A model generated the notes under the pieces. That model was given only the letters and a program-made list of their open reading frames with translations. It was not told where the DNA came from and made no database searches. DNA of 64,000 nucleotides from an uncultured Bacteroidales bacterium. GTDB taxonomy: Bacteria; Bacteroidota; Bacteroidia; Bacteroidales; WCHB1-69. Positions 38,590 to 46,241 of the stretch are shown here, piece after piece. How positions within the stretch are numbered: position 1 is the first letter of the stretch; each line of letters starts with the position of its first letter. The stretch is taken from NCBI GenBank assembly GCA_900315705.1, contig ONAB01000021.1, positions 1 to 64,000 on the forward strand, written 5' to 3'. The translations under genes and the position numbers were made by a program.

Positions 38590-39603
38590 TTATCTGTTCA
38601 ACGCCTCCTCCACCTGACGGTACAGGTCGTCGAAATCGCCGTTGTTTTGGAACACATAGTCAGCCATCTCCATACAGCGCCCCACATTCTGGTGGTTGGG
38701 GTCGGTGGATGACATCTCCCGTTGTTCGTTTTCTATGAACGTCTCGAAGGATACGTGGTCGGTCTCGGAATTGCGGTTCACAATGCGTTCGTAGCGGATT
38801 TTGGGGTCGGCATCGACAGCAAAGAGCAAGAAATGTTCGTTTTTGCGGAGGGACTCCACCTCACCAGGGGTGCGCACGCTCTCGATGACGGCGTTGGAGC
38901 CGTCGGCCTCGGCCTGGCGGTAGAGCTCGTCGGTGATGAAGGAGGGCGAGTGCTTGGCGCGCAGGTCGTTGGCCACCTCCACGAACGTGTCGCGGTTGAG
39001 TTCCATTCCCCGGCGCTTGGCCTCTTCCGTGAGGTAGCCGCGCACCGAATAGTGCTTGAAACCGTAATGCTGGATGAGATAATCCACGATGGTGCCCTTG
39101 CCCGCACCCAACGTGCCCGTTATGCCGATAATTTTCATAGAATTGTCTGTTTTTGAAAGGTTTGTGTCCATATTTCCCGTTGTCATCTTGGTGACATAAA
39201 AGGTGAAATTCCGGTTTATTTTGTGGATTTGTGTCTTCAATACCAGAAAATAGACCAGCACGAAGAGCAATGATACGAGCACGCTCACCAGTTCATTGTG
39301 TGAAAGCAGGTAGCAGCCGATGAAGGCGGCCAGCAGGACAACAAAGGGTATAGCGTAAGCGATGAGCACAGCCTTGGCGCCCGCGTTGCCGCGCAACACA
39401 AGGTTGACCCGCTCGCCCACCCTGAACGAGTGGTTGCCCTCCACATTAGCGGTGACTATTTCCTGTCGGTGGTCGGAAGGAATGCAGATGCTTTTGGCGT
39501 GGCAGCCGGCGCACGCCGAGCTGACGATGATCTCCACATCCACGGTGTTGCCATTCACCGCCCGTACAATACCTTCTTTACAAATGGTAGATTGCTCGCT
39601 CAT
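38590..39603 (-). CDS. Fusion: RseC/MucC-like membrane protein + P-loop nucleotide kinase-like ATPase
   Basis: 337 residues in one open frame from ATG 39603. Residues 1-140 are RseC-like: GIVRAVNGNTVDVEII, the Cys cluster ACAGCHAKSIC, VGERVNLVL and two membrane helices (about 75-95 and 103-120). Residues 156-337 are a P-loop kinase-like protein: IIGITGTLGAGKGTIVDYL (Walker A), SVRGYLTEEAKRRG, NAVIESVRTPGEVESL, VDADPKIRYERI. The linker contains two Met codons (ATG 39171 and 39138), so the kinase could also be made separately. RseC proteins modulate redox or sigma-E systems; the kinase resembles dephospho-CoA/nucleotide kinase-type AAA proteins. The ATG sits 22 bases after a -7 element, which rules out longer starts. 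Its stop lies 3 bases from the convergent transglycosylase stop. Confidence 0.82.
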   Translation of the reverse strand: MSEQSTICKEGIVRAVNGNTVDVEIIVSSACAGCHAKSICIPSDHRQEIVTANVEGNHSFRVGERVNLVLRGNAGAKAVLIAYAIPFVVLLAAFIGCYLLSHNELVSVLVSLLFVLVYFLVLKTQIHKINRNFTFYVTKMTTGNMDTNLSKTDNSMKIIGITGTLGAGKGTIVDYLIQHYGFKHYSVRGYLTEEAKRRGMELNRDTFVEVANDLRAKHSPSFITDELYRQAEADGSNAVIESVRTPGEVESLRKNEHFLLFAVDADPKIRYERIVNRNSETDHVSFETFIENEQREMSSTDPNHQNVGRCMEMADYVFQNNGDFDDLYRQVEEALNR

Positions 39604-39624
39604 ATTCTGACGATTTCTAGGTTG

Positions 39625-39632
39625 CAAAAATA
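39625..39632 (-). promoter_or_regulatory. -7 promoter element TATTTTTG for the RseC-kinase gene
   Basis: The minus strand reads CTATTTTTGCAACC; the ATG at 39603 follows 21 bases downstream. The position selects this start over an upstream in-frame TTG or ATG. Confidence 0.6.
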
Positions 39633-39935
39633 GTAAAAAAAAACGACGGTACAATGATAACCCTATCTCCAACTTTACCGCTATTATTTGCAGCATAATG
39701 GAAATTTTATTCTATTCTATAATTATAAATTTAACAATTAAAATATATTTCTTTTGAAATAATAAACGAACAGTGTTGATTATCAATGCGATTTAAATAT
39801 TATATTTTTATCAATTTTTAAATTAAAATTTATTTATATTTGCATTATAAAAATAACCGTTAGAAAAAATGTTATGATTATCATCAATGAAGCATATTAT
39901 TCACCCCTATTCTTCCTTACACATAGAATTTTCCA
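39633..39935. other. AT-rich spacer without genes
   Basis: About 300 bases of very AT-rich sequence, unlike the GC-richer genes on both sides. It holds the 14-mer TGTTGATTATCAAT (39774-39787) and a TATATTTG at 39835-39842 that fits TAnnTTTG and could drive rightward transcription toward the transposase. No coding frame is supported. Confidence 0.6.
39835..39842 (+). promoter_or_regulatory. Possible -7 element TATATTTG upstream of transposase
   Basis: TATATTTG fits TAnnTTTG, but it lies about 410 bases before the transposase ATG and has no clear -33 element, so the link is uncertain. A transcript from here would contain the palindromic repeats as leader. Confidence 0.3.
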
Positions 39936-40224
39936 TTTTGTGTTGTCCCTGCGGGACATAGGGAAAACCCGCGGGGGCGATGTTCTACCGAGCTACCGCC
40001 CCTAACGGGGCTGCACGGAAGGGACACACCACACACACACCGCAAACACCACGTCCCGCAGGGACGAAAGCCCGGTAAAAACGACGCAACCGCAACCCCA
40101 ACGTCCCGACAGGGACGAAAGCCCGGTAGAAAAGATGCAACCGCAACCCCAACGTCCCGACAGGGACGAAAGCCCGGTAGAACGACGCAATCACAACCGC
40201 AATCACAACGTCCCGCAGGGACGG
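39936..40224 (+). repeat. REP-like palindrome block upstream of transposase
   Basis: The block opens with a ~105-base segment (palindrome GTCCCTGCGGGAC at 39945-39957, then CCCGCGGGGGCG and GCCCCTAACGGGGC). It is followed by three ~30-base units at 40051, 40101 and 40152 and a partial unit at 40208. Each unit has a GTCCC/GGGAC stem followed by GAAAGCCCGGTAGAA. Units recur every ~50 bases with spacers that are nearly alike (rich in CGCAACCCCA). Confidence 0.85.
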
Positions 40225-40252
40225 CACAAAAAATAATTAAAACAACAAAACA

Positions 40253-40726
40253 ATGGAATCTTTAAGAAACAACACCTTCACTCAAATCCACCTTCAGGTG
40301 GTCTTCGCTGTGCAGAACAGAGATGCTCTTATCTCTGCTTCTTGGAAAAACCGATTGTACAATTATCTGGTCGCCATCATCCAAAACAACAAACACAAGG
40401 TTCTTGCTATCGGAGGAACGGCCGACCACGTCCACATTCTCTTTGGTATGCGTGCCTCGCAATCCCTTTCAAATTTGATGAAAGATGTCAAAGGATGCTC
40501 GTCCAAATGGATTAATGAAAACAAATTGTCGAATGGATGGTTCTCCTGGCAGGAAGGATACGGGGCATTTTCTTATGCTAAAAGCGATCTCCCCGCCGTC
40601 ATCCAATACATTAATAATCAAGAAGAGCACCATAAAAATCAAAATATGATTGATGAATACAAGAATCTTTTGGAAGAAAACGAGGTTAATTACGATGAAG
40701 AGAAGATATTCAAAAAGGTTGAATGA
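40253..40726 (+). mobile_element. IS200/IS605-type single-tyrosine (HUH) transposase, REP-associated
   Basis: 157 residues. It has the start FTQIHLQVVFAVQNRDALIS, the His-hydrophobic-His motif in GGTADHVHILFG, and the catalytic-Tyr helix in PAVIQYINNQEEHHK. All three are hallmarks of Y1 transposases, which cut and rejoin single-stranded DNA next to hairpins. The gene appears complete and undamaged. It sits between two direct copies of a palindromic repeat block (39936-40224 and 40729-40921), the arrangement of REP-associated tyrosine transposases (RAYTs) rather than of a simple insertion sequence; no TnpB is present. A role in spreading or maintaining the surrounding palindromes is inferred, not shown. 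Confidence 0.9.
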
Positions 40727-40728
40727 TC

Positions 40729-40921
40729 TTTTGTCCCTGCGGGACAAGGAGAAAACCCGCGGGGGCGATGTTCTACCAAGCTACCGCCCCTAACGGGGCT
40801 GCACGAAAGGGACACACCACACACGCACGGCAACACCCCACGTCCCGATAGGGACGAAAGCCCGGTAGAAAAGAAGCAACCGCAACCCCAACGTCCCGAT
40901 AGGGACGAAAGCCCAGTAGAA
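40729..40921 (+). repeat. REP-like palindrome block downstream of transposase
   Basis: A near copy, in the same orientation, of the block upstream of the transposase: GTCCCTGCGGGAC, CCCGCGGGGGCG and GCCCCTAACGGGGC, then two ~30-base units at 40840 and 40891 with the GTCCC/GGGAC stem (loop GATA here) and GAAAGCCC-GTAGAA tail. Confidence 0.85.
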
Positions 40922-40938
40922 CAACACGACCACCACCG

Positions 40939-40988
40939 TAAATCGCAAATCGCAAATCGTAAACCGTAAATCGCAAATCGTAAATCGC
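40939..40988. repeat. Heptamer repeat AAATCGY (7 units)
   Basis: Seven tandem 7-mers (AAATCGC, AAATCGC, AAATCGT, AAACCGT, AAATCGC, AAATCGT, AAATCGC) run up to the stop of radA. The last unit overlaps its final bases. Confidence 0.85.
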
Positions 40989-40991
40989 CTC

Positions 40992-42365
40992 CTACTTCCC
41001 GAACAACTGCCGCATCACCTCCTCGACCTTGACCACCGGGATGACCTTGATTTTGTAATCGGAAAGGTTGACCCCCTTGAGGTTGTATTTGGAGACGAAC
41101 ATACGGGTGAAGCCCAACTTGTCGGCCTCGGCGATGCGCTGCACGATGCGCGTCACGGGACGCACCTCGCCGCTGAGGCCCATCTCGCCCGCAAAGCAGG
41201 TCTTGGCATCGATGGGGATGTCGATGGCCGACGAGAGGATGGCTGCCACGATGGCCAGGTTGATGGCGGGGTCCTCCACGCGCACGCCCCCCGCGATGTT
41301 GAGGAACACATCCTTGGCGCCGAGCTTGAACCGGCATCGCTTCTCCAACACCGCCAATAGCATATTCATACGCCGGATATCGTAACCCGTGGCCGAACGC
41401 TGCGGCACCCCATACACCGCCGTACTGACCAACGCCTGTGTTTCAATCATCATCGGGCGGTTGCCCTCCAGAATGGAGGCCACGGCGTTGCCGCTGTAAC
41501 TCTCTTCGTGCTGCGACAGCAGAATCTCCGAAGGATTCAAAATCTCGCGGAGGCCCTCCTGCGTCATCTCGAAGATGCCCATCTCGGAGGTGGAACCGAA
41601 ACGGTTCTTGATGCAGCGCACAATACGATAGCCGTAATGCTGGTCGCCCTCAAACTGGAGCACTGTATCCACGATATGCTCCAAAATCTTGGGGCCGGCG
41701 AGCGTGCCCTCCTTGGTGATGTGACCGATGAGAAACACCGGAATGCCCGTGGTCTTGGCAAGATGCTGGAACTCGGCGGCGCACTCCTTGAGCTGGGAAA
41801 TGGAACCCGCGGCGGAGTCCAGCAGACTGCTCTGCATCGTCTGGATGGAGTCCACAATGAGGATGTCGGGGGCCAGCGCCTCCGTATGCTTGAATATCTC
41901 CTGGGTGCTGGTCTCGGTGAGCACGTAGCAGTCGGGAGCCTTCCGGTCGGAGAGGCGGGCTGCGCGCATCTTGAGCTGCGCCTCGCTCTCCTCGCCCGAC
42001 ACATATAAGATCTTGCGCCCCTGGATGTTGAGGGCCATTTGGAGCAACAGTGTGGATTTGCCGATGCCGGGCTCGCCGCCCAGCAGCACGATGCTGCCGG
42101 CCACGATGCCGCCGCCCAGCACACGGTCGAACTCGCCGAAGGTGGAGGGCACGCGGGGCAGCTGCTGCAACGAGACCTCATCGATGGGCTTGGGGGTGTT
42201 CTTGACTGTCACGGCACGCGAGCGCCCCTTGGCGGGCGTCTCCTCACGCACGATGACCTCCTCCTCAAAGGTGTTCCACTCGCCGCACGAGGGACAGCGG
42301 CCAATCCACTGCGCCGACTGTGCGCCGCAGTTTTTGCAGAAATATTGGGTTTTGTTCTTCGCCAT
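40992..42365 (-). CDS. radA: DNA repair protein RadA
   Basis: 457 residues. The N-terminal C4 zinc finger has Cys 10, 13, 24 and 27. The RecA-like ATPase carries Walker A GGEPGIGKST at 96-105, a Walker B near ILIVDSIQTMQ, and the RadA-specific KNRFGST motif near 250. The C-terminal Lon-protease-like domain (GGVRVEDPAINLAIVAAILSS, ETC.) lacks a protease Ser-Lys pair, as usual. RadA acts with RecA in branch migration and processing of recombination intermediates. Length is typical. A TAGGTTTG -7 element precedes the ATG; the gene is divergent from the GT39-type gene. Confidence 0.96.
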   Translation of the reverse strand: MAKNKTQYFCKNCGAQSAQWIGRCPSCGEWNTFEEEVIVREETPAKGRSRAVTVKNTPKPIDEVSLQQLPRVPSTFGEFDRVLGGGIVAGSIVLLGGEPGIGKSTLLLQMALNIQGRKILYVSGEESEAQLKMRAARLSDRKAPDCYVLTETSTQEIFKHTEALAPDILIVDSIQTMQSSLLDSAAGSISQLKECAAEFQHLAKTTGIPVFLIGHITKEGTLAGPKILEHIVDTVLQFEGDQHYGYRIVRCIKNRFGSTSEMGIFEMTQEGLREILNPSEILLSQHEESYSGNAVASILEGNRPMMIETQALVSTAVYGVPQRSATGYDIRRMNMLLAVLEKRCRFKLGAKDVFLNIAGGVRVEDPAINLAIVAAILSSAIDIPIDAKTCFAGEMGLSGEVRPVTRIVQRIAEADKLGFTRMFVSKYNLKGVNLSDYKIKVIPVVKVEEVMRQLFGK

Positions 42366-42387
42366 TTTGTTCTTTTCTTAAAGGGTG

Positions 42388-42395
42388 CAAACCTA
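42388..42395 (-). promoter_or_regulatory. -7 promoter element TAGGTTTG for radA
   Basis: The minus strand reads TAGGTTTGCACCC, fitting TAnnTTTG, 22 bases before the radA ATG at 42365. Confidence 0.6.
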
Positions 42396-42439
42396 CACAT
42401 TTTTTCCAAATCCTCCCACACGCAAGCCATAAAAATCAC

Positions 42440-42447
42440 TATTTTTG
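42440..42447 (+). promoter_or_regulatory. -7 promoter element TATTTTTG at the GT39-type start
   Basis: TATTTTTG lies only 5 bases before the GTG start at 42453, so the transcription start should coincide with the start codon and leave essentially no leader. Confidence 0.55.
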
Positions 42448-42452
42448 CCGCC

Positions 42453-44093
42453 GTGAAGAAACAAGAACGCATCTTTCTCTGTATCTTGGCCCTATGGTTC
42501 TGCGCCGACCTGCTAACGGCCCTATTCGCCGAAATCCACGCCGACGAGGCCTACTATGCTCTCTACGGGGCTTTCCTCGACTGGGGCTACTACGACCATC
42601 CGCCGATGGTGGCTCTGCTCACCCACTGCAGCAGTCTCCTCTTCGGCGGCAACCTCAGCGTGCGCTTCTGCACCACCCTACTGCACGCCGGCACGCTCTG
42701 GCTGATCTGGAAGACGCTGGATGAGGAGGCGCGAAGCGGTCCGCCCGCCGCTTTGGAGTTCGGCATCATCGCCGCCTCGATGACAATGCTGGTCATCTAT
42801 GGCTTCATCACCACCCCCGACGCCCCGCTGCTCTTCTTCACGGCGCTGTTCTTCTTCCTCTACAAGCATTACCTCACCCGACCCGGATGGCCATTAGCCT
42901 TGGCCATTGGCGTCACCGTGGCCGCGATGCTATACAGCAAGTATATGGCCCTGCTGGTGGTGGCCTTCGTGCTGCTCTCCAACCTGCGCCTGCTGCGCGA
43001 CATCCGCGTGTGGTGCGCCGCCGCCCTCGCCCTGCTGCTCTTCACACCCCATCTGCTCTGGCAAGTGCAGCACGACTTCCCGAGTTTCAGCTACCACCTC
43101 ATCGCGCGCAACAGTCAGTTCAAGTGGACATTCCCCTTGGAATATATCCCCAACCAGCTGCTGGTGTTCAATCCCGTGGCACTCGCCCTGGCCCTCTGGC
43201 TTTGCTGGAAACAGCGCAAAAGCACTGACCTGCTCGAAAGGGCTGGCATCTTCACCATCGCTGGTTTCCTGCTCTTCTTCTGGGTGATGACCCTCAAGGG
43301 GCACGCCGAGCCCCACTGGACGGTGGCGGCCTCCGTGCCAATGCTGCCCCTGCTCTTCCACACGCTGCGCAAAGAGGAGTGGCGCAAATGGACCTATCGC
43401 CTGTTCCTGCCCATAGCGATATTGCTTCTTGTCGCCCGCATCATTCTTTGTCTCAACATCTTGCCCGAAAAGACCGGCTTCAGCGGAAAACAGGCCCGTA
43501 TGGAGGCCATTCACCAGCTCGCCGGGCATACGCCTGTGGTCTTCGTGGGCTCATTCCAGAGCCCCGCCCTCTACCGCTTCTTCACGGGAGAGGAGACCAC
43601 CGCGCTCAGCACCCTCTATGGCCGCCGCACCCAATACGACATCCTGCAGCTTGACCAAGACCTGCAGGGGAAACCCTGTGTCATTATGGGCAAAATCTCC
43701 ACCGGACTCGACACGGTAATTCACGGCACACCCGTCCGTTACCGGCGCACCGACCATTTCCAGGGCACCAACCGTATTGTGGTTGAGCTCAACCAGTGTG
43801 ATTTCCTGGACGGCGACTCCGTCAGGGTGCACTACACCCTCAACAATCCCTATCCCGTGAACTTCGACCTGGCAAGCACCGAATTTCCCGTTTCCATAAA
43901 GGTTGTTTACAAGACCAAAGAGGGTTATAAAAAATACGAATGCCCCATCACGGAAAGGCCTTCCCTCTACCCCAACGGCTGGCTCAAGGGCACCGCCTCG
44001 TTCCCGCTGCTGCACAACACCCCGATGGTGTTCACCCTGTACAACGGCGTTTGCGAAACCGTCAACAGCAAACCGCATATATTAGCACCGTGA
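42453..44093 (+). CDS. GT39-type (ArnT/PMT-like) membrane glycosyltransferase
   Basis: 546 residues from GTG 42453 (VKKQERIFLCILALWFCADL); the frame is open upstream through antisense radA, but no Met start precedes the membrane domain sensibly. The first periplasmic loop has IHADEAYYALYGAFLDWGYYDHPPM, in which Asp-Glu is the catalytic/metal motif of the family. Ten or so membrane helices follow to about residue 350. A soluble C-terminal region (about 375-546) is beta-rich and unassigned. Such enzymes move a sugar from a polyprenyl-phosphate donor to lipid A, protein or glycan in the periplasm. The stop overlaps the ATG of the GtrA gene (TGATG), so the two are coupled, consistent with a polyprenyl-linked sugar pathway. 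Confidence 0.87.
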   Translation: MKKQERIFLCILALWFCADLLTALFAEIHADEAYYALYGAFLDWGYYDHPPMVALLTHCSSLLFGGNLSVRFCTTLLHAGTLWLIWKTLDEEARSGPPAALEFGIIAASMTMLVIYGFITTPDAPLLFFTALFFFLYKHYLTRPGWPLALAIGVTVAAMLYSKYMALLVVAFVLLSNLRLLRDIRVWCAAALALLLFTPHLLWQVQHDFPSFSYHLIARNSQFKWTFPLEYIPNQLLVFNPVALALALWLCWKQRKSTDLLERAGIFTIAGFLLFFWVMTLKGHAEPHWTVAASVPMLPLLFHTLRKEEWRKWTYRLFLPIAILLLVARIILCLNILPEKTGFSGKQARMEAIHQLAGHTPVVFVGSFQSPALYRFFTGEETTALSTLYGRRTQYDILQLDQDLQGKPCVIMGKISTGLDTVIHGTPVRYRRTDHFQGTNRIVVELNQCDFLDGDSVRVHYTLNNPYPVNFDLASTEFPVSIKVVYKTKEGYKKYECPITERPSLYPNGWLKGTASFPLLHNTPMVFTLYNGVCETVNSKPHILAP

Positions 44094-44479
44094 TGGACTG
44101 GACTCTGATATGGAAATTCGTGAAGTTCTGCGTGGTAGGCTTCTCCGGAATGGTGGTCGATTTCGGGGTGACCTGGTTGTGCAAGGAGAAGTTGCATTGG
44201 AACAAATACCTCTCCAACTCCCTCGGCTTTGTGCTGGCCGCCTCCAACAACTACCTTTGGAACCGCATCTGGACCTTCCAAAGCACCAGCAACCATATTC
44301 CCGTGGAGTATGGCAAATTCTTCCTCATATCACTTATAGGATTAGGTATCAACAACTTGGTTATATACCTGCTACACGATAAGTTGCACTGGAATTTCTA
44401 TCTATCGAAACTCCTCGCCATCGGGGTGGTCACCCTTTGGAACTTCGTGATGAACTACCTGTTCACGTTTAAGGGATAG
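44093..44479 (+). CDS. GtrA family membrane protein
   Basis: 128 residues from ATG 44093, overlapping the stop of the GT39-type gene by one base. Four hydrophobic helices (about 7-25, 37-55, 72-93, 99-123) and the family segment FVKFCVVGFSGMVVDFGVTW with ASNNYLWNRIWTF are present. GtrA proteins are thought to flip polyprenyl-phosphate-linked sugars across the inner membrane or to support that step. Together with the GT39-type enzyme it would supply and use a lipid-linked sugar at the periplasmic face. The gene ends 3 bases from the convergent beta-helix gene. Confidence 0.92.
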   Translation: MDWTLIWKFVKFCVVGFSGMVVDFGVTWLCKEKLHWNKYLSNSLGFVLAASNNYLWNRIWTFQSTSNHIPVEYGKFFLISLIGLGINNLVIYLLHDKLHWNFYLSKLLAIGVVTLWNFVMNYLFTFKG

Positions 44480-44481
44480 TT

Positions 44482-46230
44482 TTAATCTTTTACCACCACC
44501 TTGAACGTGCGGGAACGGCCGTTTTGGGAGGCTTTCAGCAAATAGATGCCGCTGTGCCAAGACGAGGTGTTCACCACCATCTGCGCCTCCTCGCACCTTC
44601 CGGCATAGACCTGCTGCCCTGTGAGGGTGAAAACCTCCACCTGCACAGCCTCTTCACTGTCGTTGTGCAGCACTATTCGACCAGATGTCGCGGGGTTGGG
44701 CGAAACCGAAACGGGTAAAAACTCGTAATCCTCCACGGCCGGAAAAAACATCACGTGGATCACCCAGTCTTTGGAGCGACCATCCACAGTGGTCAGCGTG
44801 TAGGTGACAGGTCCGTTCATAAAATTCTGTCCTTCAGAAGGATCAGGAGTGCAAGTAACCCACATCGGAAGTGTGATGGTGGGTACAATGTCTGACCAAT
44901 CTGGAAAAACACAACCAAAAGCATAACAGAGCGTGTCACCACCGTTTGGCGAAAACCAAAACTCCGCTTCTGTGGTTAGCTCACCCGTATAAAACTCGTC
45001 GTACCAAATAGAGAAGGCTAAAATATCGGGTTCTATCTCCAAGACGGGCAGGTAATTCACAAGCCCATACTGGGGATTGTCGGTGTAATGGGTGATGACG
45101 CTTTCAGCGTAGGTGCTGTCGTTGCTACCCCAGAAGTTGCCCACGGCCTCGATGTTGCTGGTGGCGTTGTTGTAGAGGTTGTACTCCACCCCGCCGTTGG
45201 CATTGTCGAACAGGCAGTTATTGCCGGGGTCGGCGGCAGTGCCCATATCAATGCTGTGCTTGTTGATGGCGGTAACTCCCCAGAGGTTGCCGGTGATGAG
45301 GTTACGGCGCAACTTGGCTTTGCAGGTGGTGTCGGTACCGTAGATACTGATGCCGCTGCCTCCGTTCATCGGGTTGGTTTCCAGATTATTGTCCTTGAAG
45401 GTATTATCCTCTATGAGGGCCTCAATTCCAGGGCCCTGCTGGGTATAGCCGTACCGGTTGTGGATCACCGTGTTGCCCCGGATGGCGGCTTGGGTATGGC
45501 CCACTCCCAGCAGGTTGGCGATGGCGATGCCGCCCGACATCGCGGCACTCCCTTCAATGTGGTTGTCCTCTATGACAATGGTGTCGCCCAGCGCCCCCGG
45601 CCCGAGGTTGATTTGGGGCTGGTTGATATTGTTCAGCACGTTGTGATAAAAGGTGTTGTGCCTGATTTTGGGAGCCCCTGTCACATTGGCCGCAGAGCTG
45701 ATGACCGCTTTCCGGTTCTCATAAAAATTGCAGTACTCGATGACAGGGCTGGCGTTGGAGTATTTGATGCACTGTTCCTTGAAATAGCGGAACACGCACC
45801 GTTCAAATGTCACCTCACTTTGCATCACCTGGATGTCGTTGCCGTATTCGAACAAAATATCCGAAAAATGGCTGTTTGCGGCGCTGTCGAGGCGGATTTC
45901 GTAAAATTCACTGCCGCAGTTTGAGGTGTTGCACGTAATGAGCAGCGTGTCGGTGCGGGGAGCGCATAGCACGCAGCCGTGCACCGTAAGGGTAATCGGG
46001 TTATAGCAAAGGATTTCCCGGGTGTTGGCATCCAGCAGCAGCGTGTCGCCCGCCGAAATGGTAATGTCCTGCAACAGCGTATAGTGCCCCGCCGAAGGGG
46101 AGGTTACCGTGGCCGGAGAAAGAGTGGTGAAATCCTGGAAGGTGAAGGACTGGCCCATACCCGGTGTCACAACCTGGGCGTGCACAAGCGTGACGGACAC
46201 TATCAACAAAAGGGTAATTATATGTTTCAT
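44482..46230 (-). CDS. Secreted parallel beta-helix protein with type IX sorting domain
   Basis: 582 residues from ATG 46230 (MKHIITLLLIV), signal peptide about 1-18 (VHA-Q). Residues about 90-390 contain right-handed beta-helix repeats with Asn/Gly-rich turns (IRHNTFYHNVLNN, IEDNHIEGSAAM, IRGNTVIHNRYGY, IEDNTFKDNNL, LRRNLITGNLWGV). A small beta sandwich follows (PTITLPMWVTCTPDPSEGQ). The last ~75 residues are a type A sorting domain: VSVSPNPATSGRI, VFTLTGQQVY, SGIYLLKA and a Lys-rich end. Such proteins pass the outer membrane through the type IX system and are often attached to A-LPS; carbohydrate binding or lyase activity is possible for the helix, but no catalytic residues can be named. 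It begins 11 bases after the esterase gene. Confidence 0.9.
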   Translation of the reverse strand: MKHIITLLLIVSVTLVHAQVVTPGMGQSFTFQDFTTLSPATVTSPSAGHYTLLQDITISAGDTLLLDANTREILCYNPITLTVHGCVLCAPRTDTLLITCNTSNCGSEFYEIRLDSAANSHFSDILFEYGNDIQVMQSEVTFERCVFRYFKEQCIKYSNASPVIEYCNFYENRKAVISSAANVTGAPKIRHNTFYHNVLNNINQPQINLGPGALGDTIVIEDNHIEGSAAMSGGIAIANLLGVGHTQAAIRGNTVIHNRYGYTQQGPGIEALIEDNTFKDNNLETNPMNGGSGISIYGTDTTCKAKLRRNLITGNLWGVTAINKHSIDMGTAADPGNNCLFDNANGGVEYNLYNNATSNIEAVGNFWGSNDSTYAESVITHYTDNPQYGLVNYLPVLEIEPDILAFSIWYDEFYTGELTTEAEFWFSPNGGDTLCYAFGCVFPDWSDIVPTITLPMWVTCTPDPSEGQNFMNGPVTYTLTTVDGRSKDWVIHVMFFPAVEDYEFLPVSVSPNPATSGRIVLHNDSEEAVQVEVFTLTGQQVYAGRCEEAQMVVNTSSWHSGIYLLKASQNGRSRTFKVVVKD

Positions 46231-46241
46231 AGTACTGTTTT

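Noticed and set aside
40051-40224. CRISPR-like array (30-base repeats, 20-base spacers)
   Set aside because: Spacers are almost identical to one another, only 3-4 units exist, no cas genes are near, and the same unit occurs singly elsewhere.
39985-40227. Minus-strand frame with repeated FYRAFVPVGT peptides
   Set aside because: It is the translation of the palindromic repeat units; the frame exists only because unit plus spacer is near a multiple of three in part of the array.
40690-41337. Minus-strand frame overlapping radA and the downstream repeat block
   Set aside because: Antisense to nothing but out of frame with radA and made of repeat sequence; radA in this region has clear motifs in another frame.
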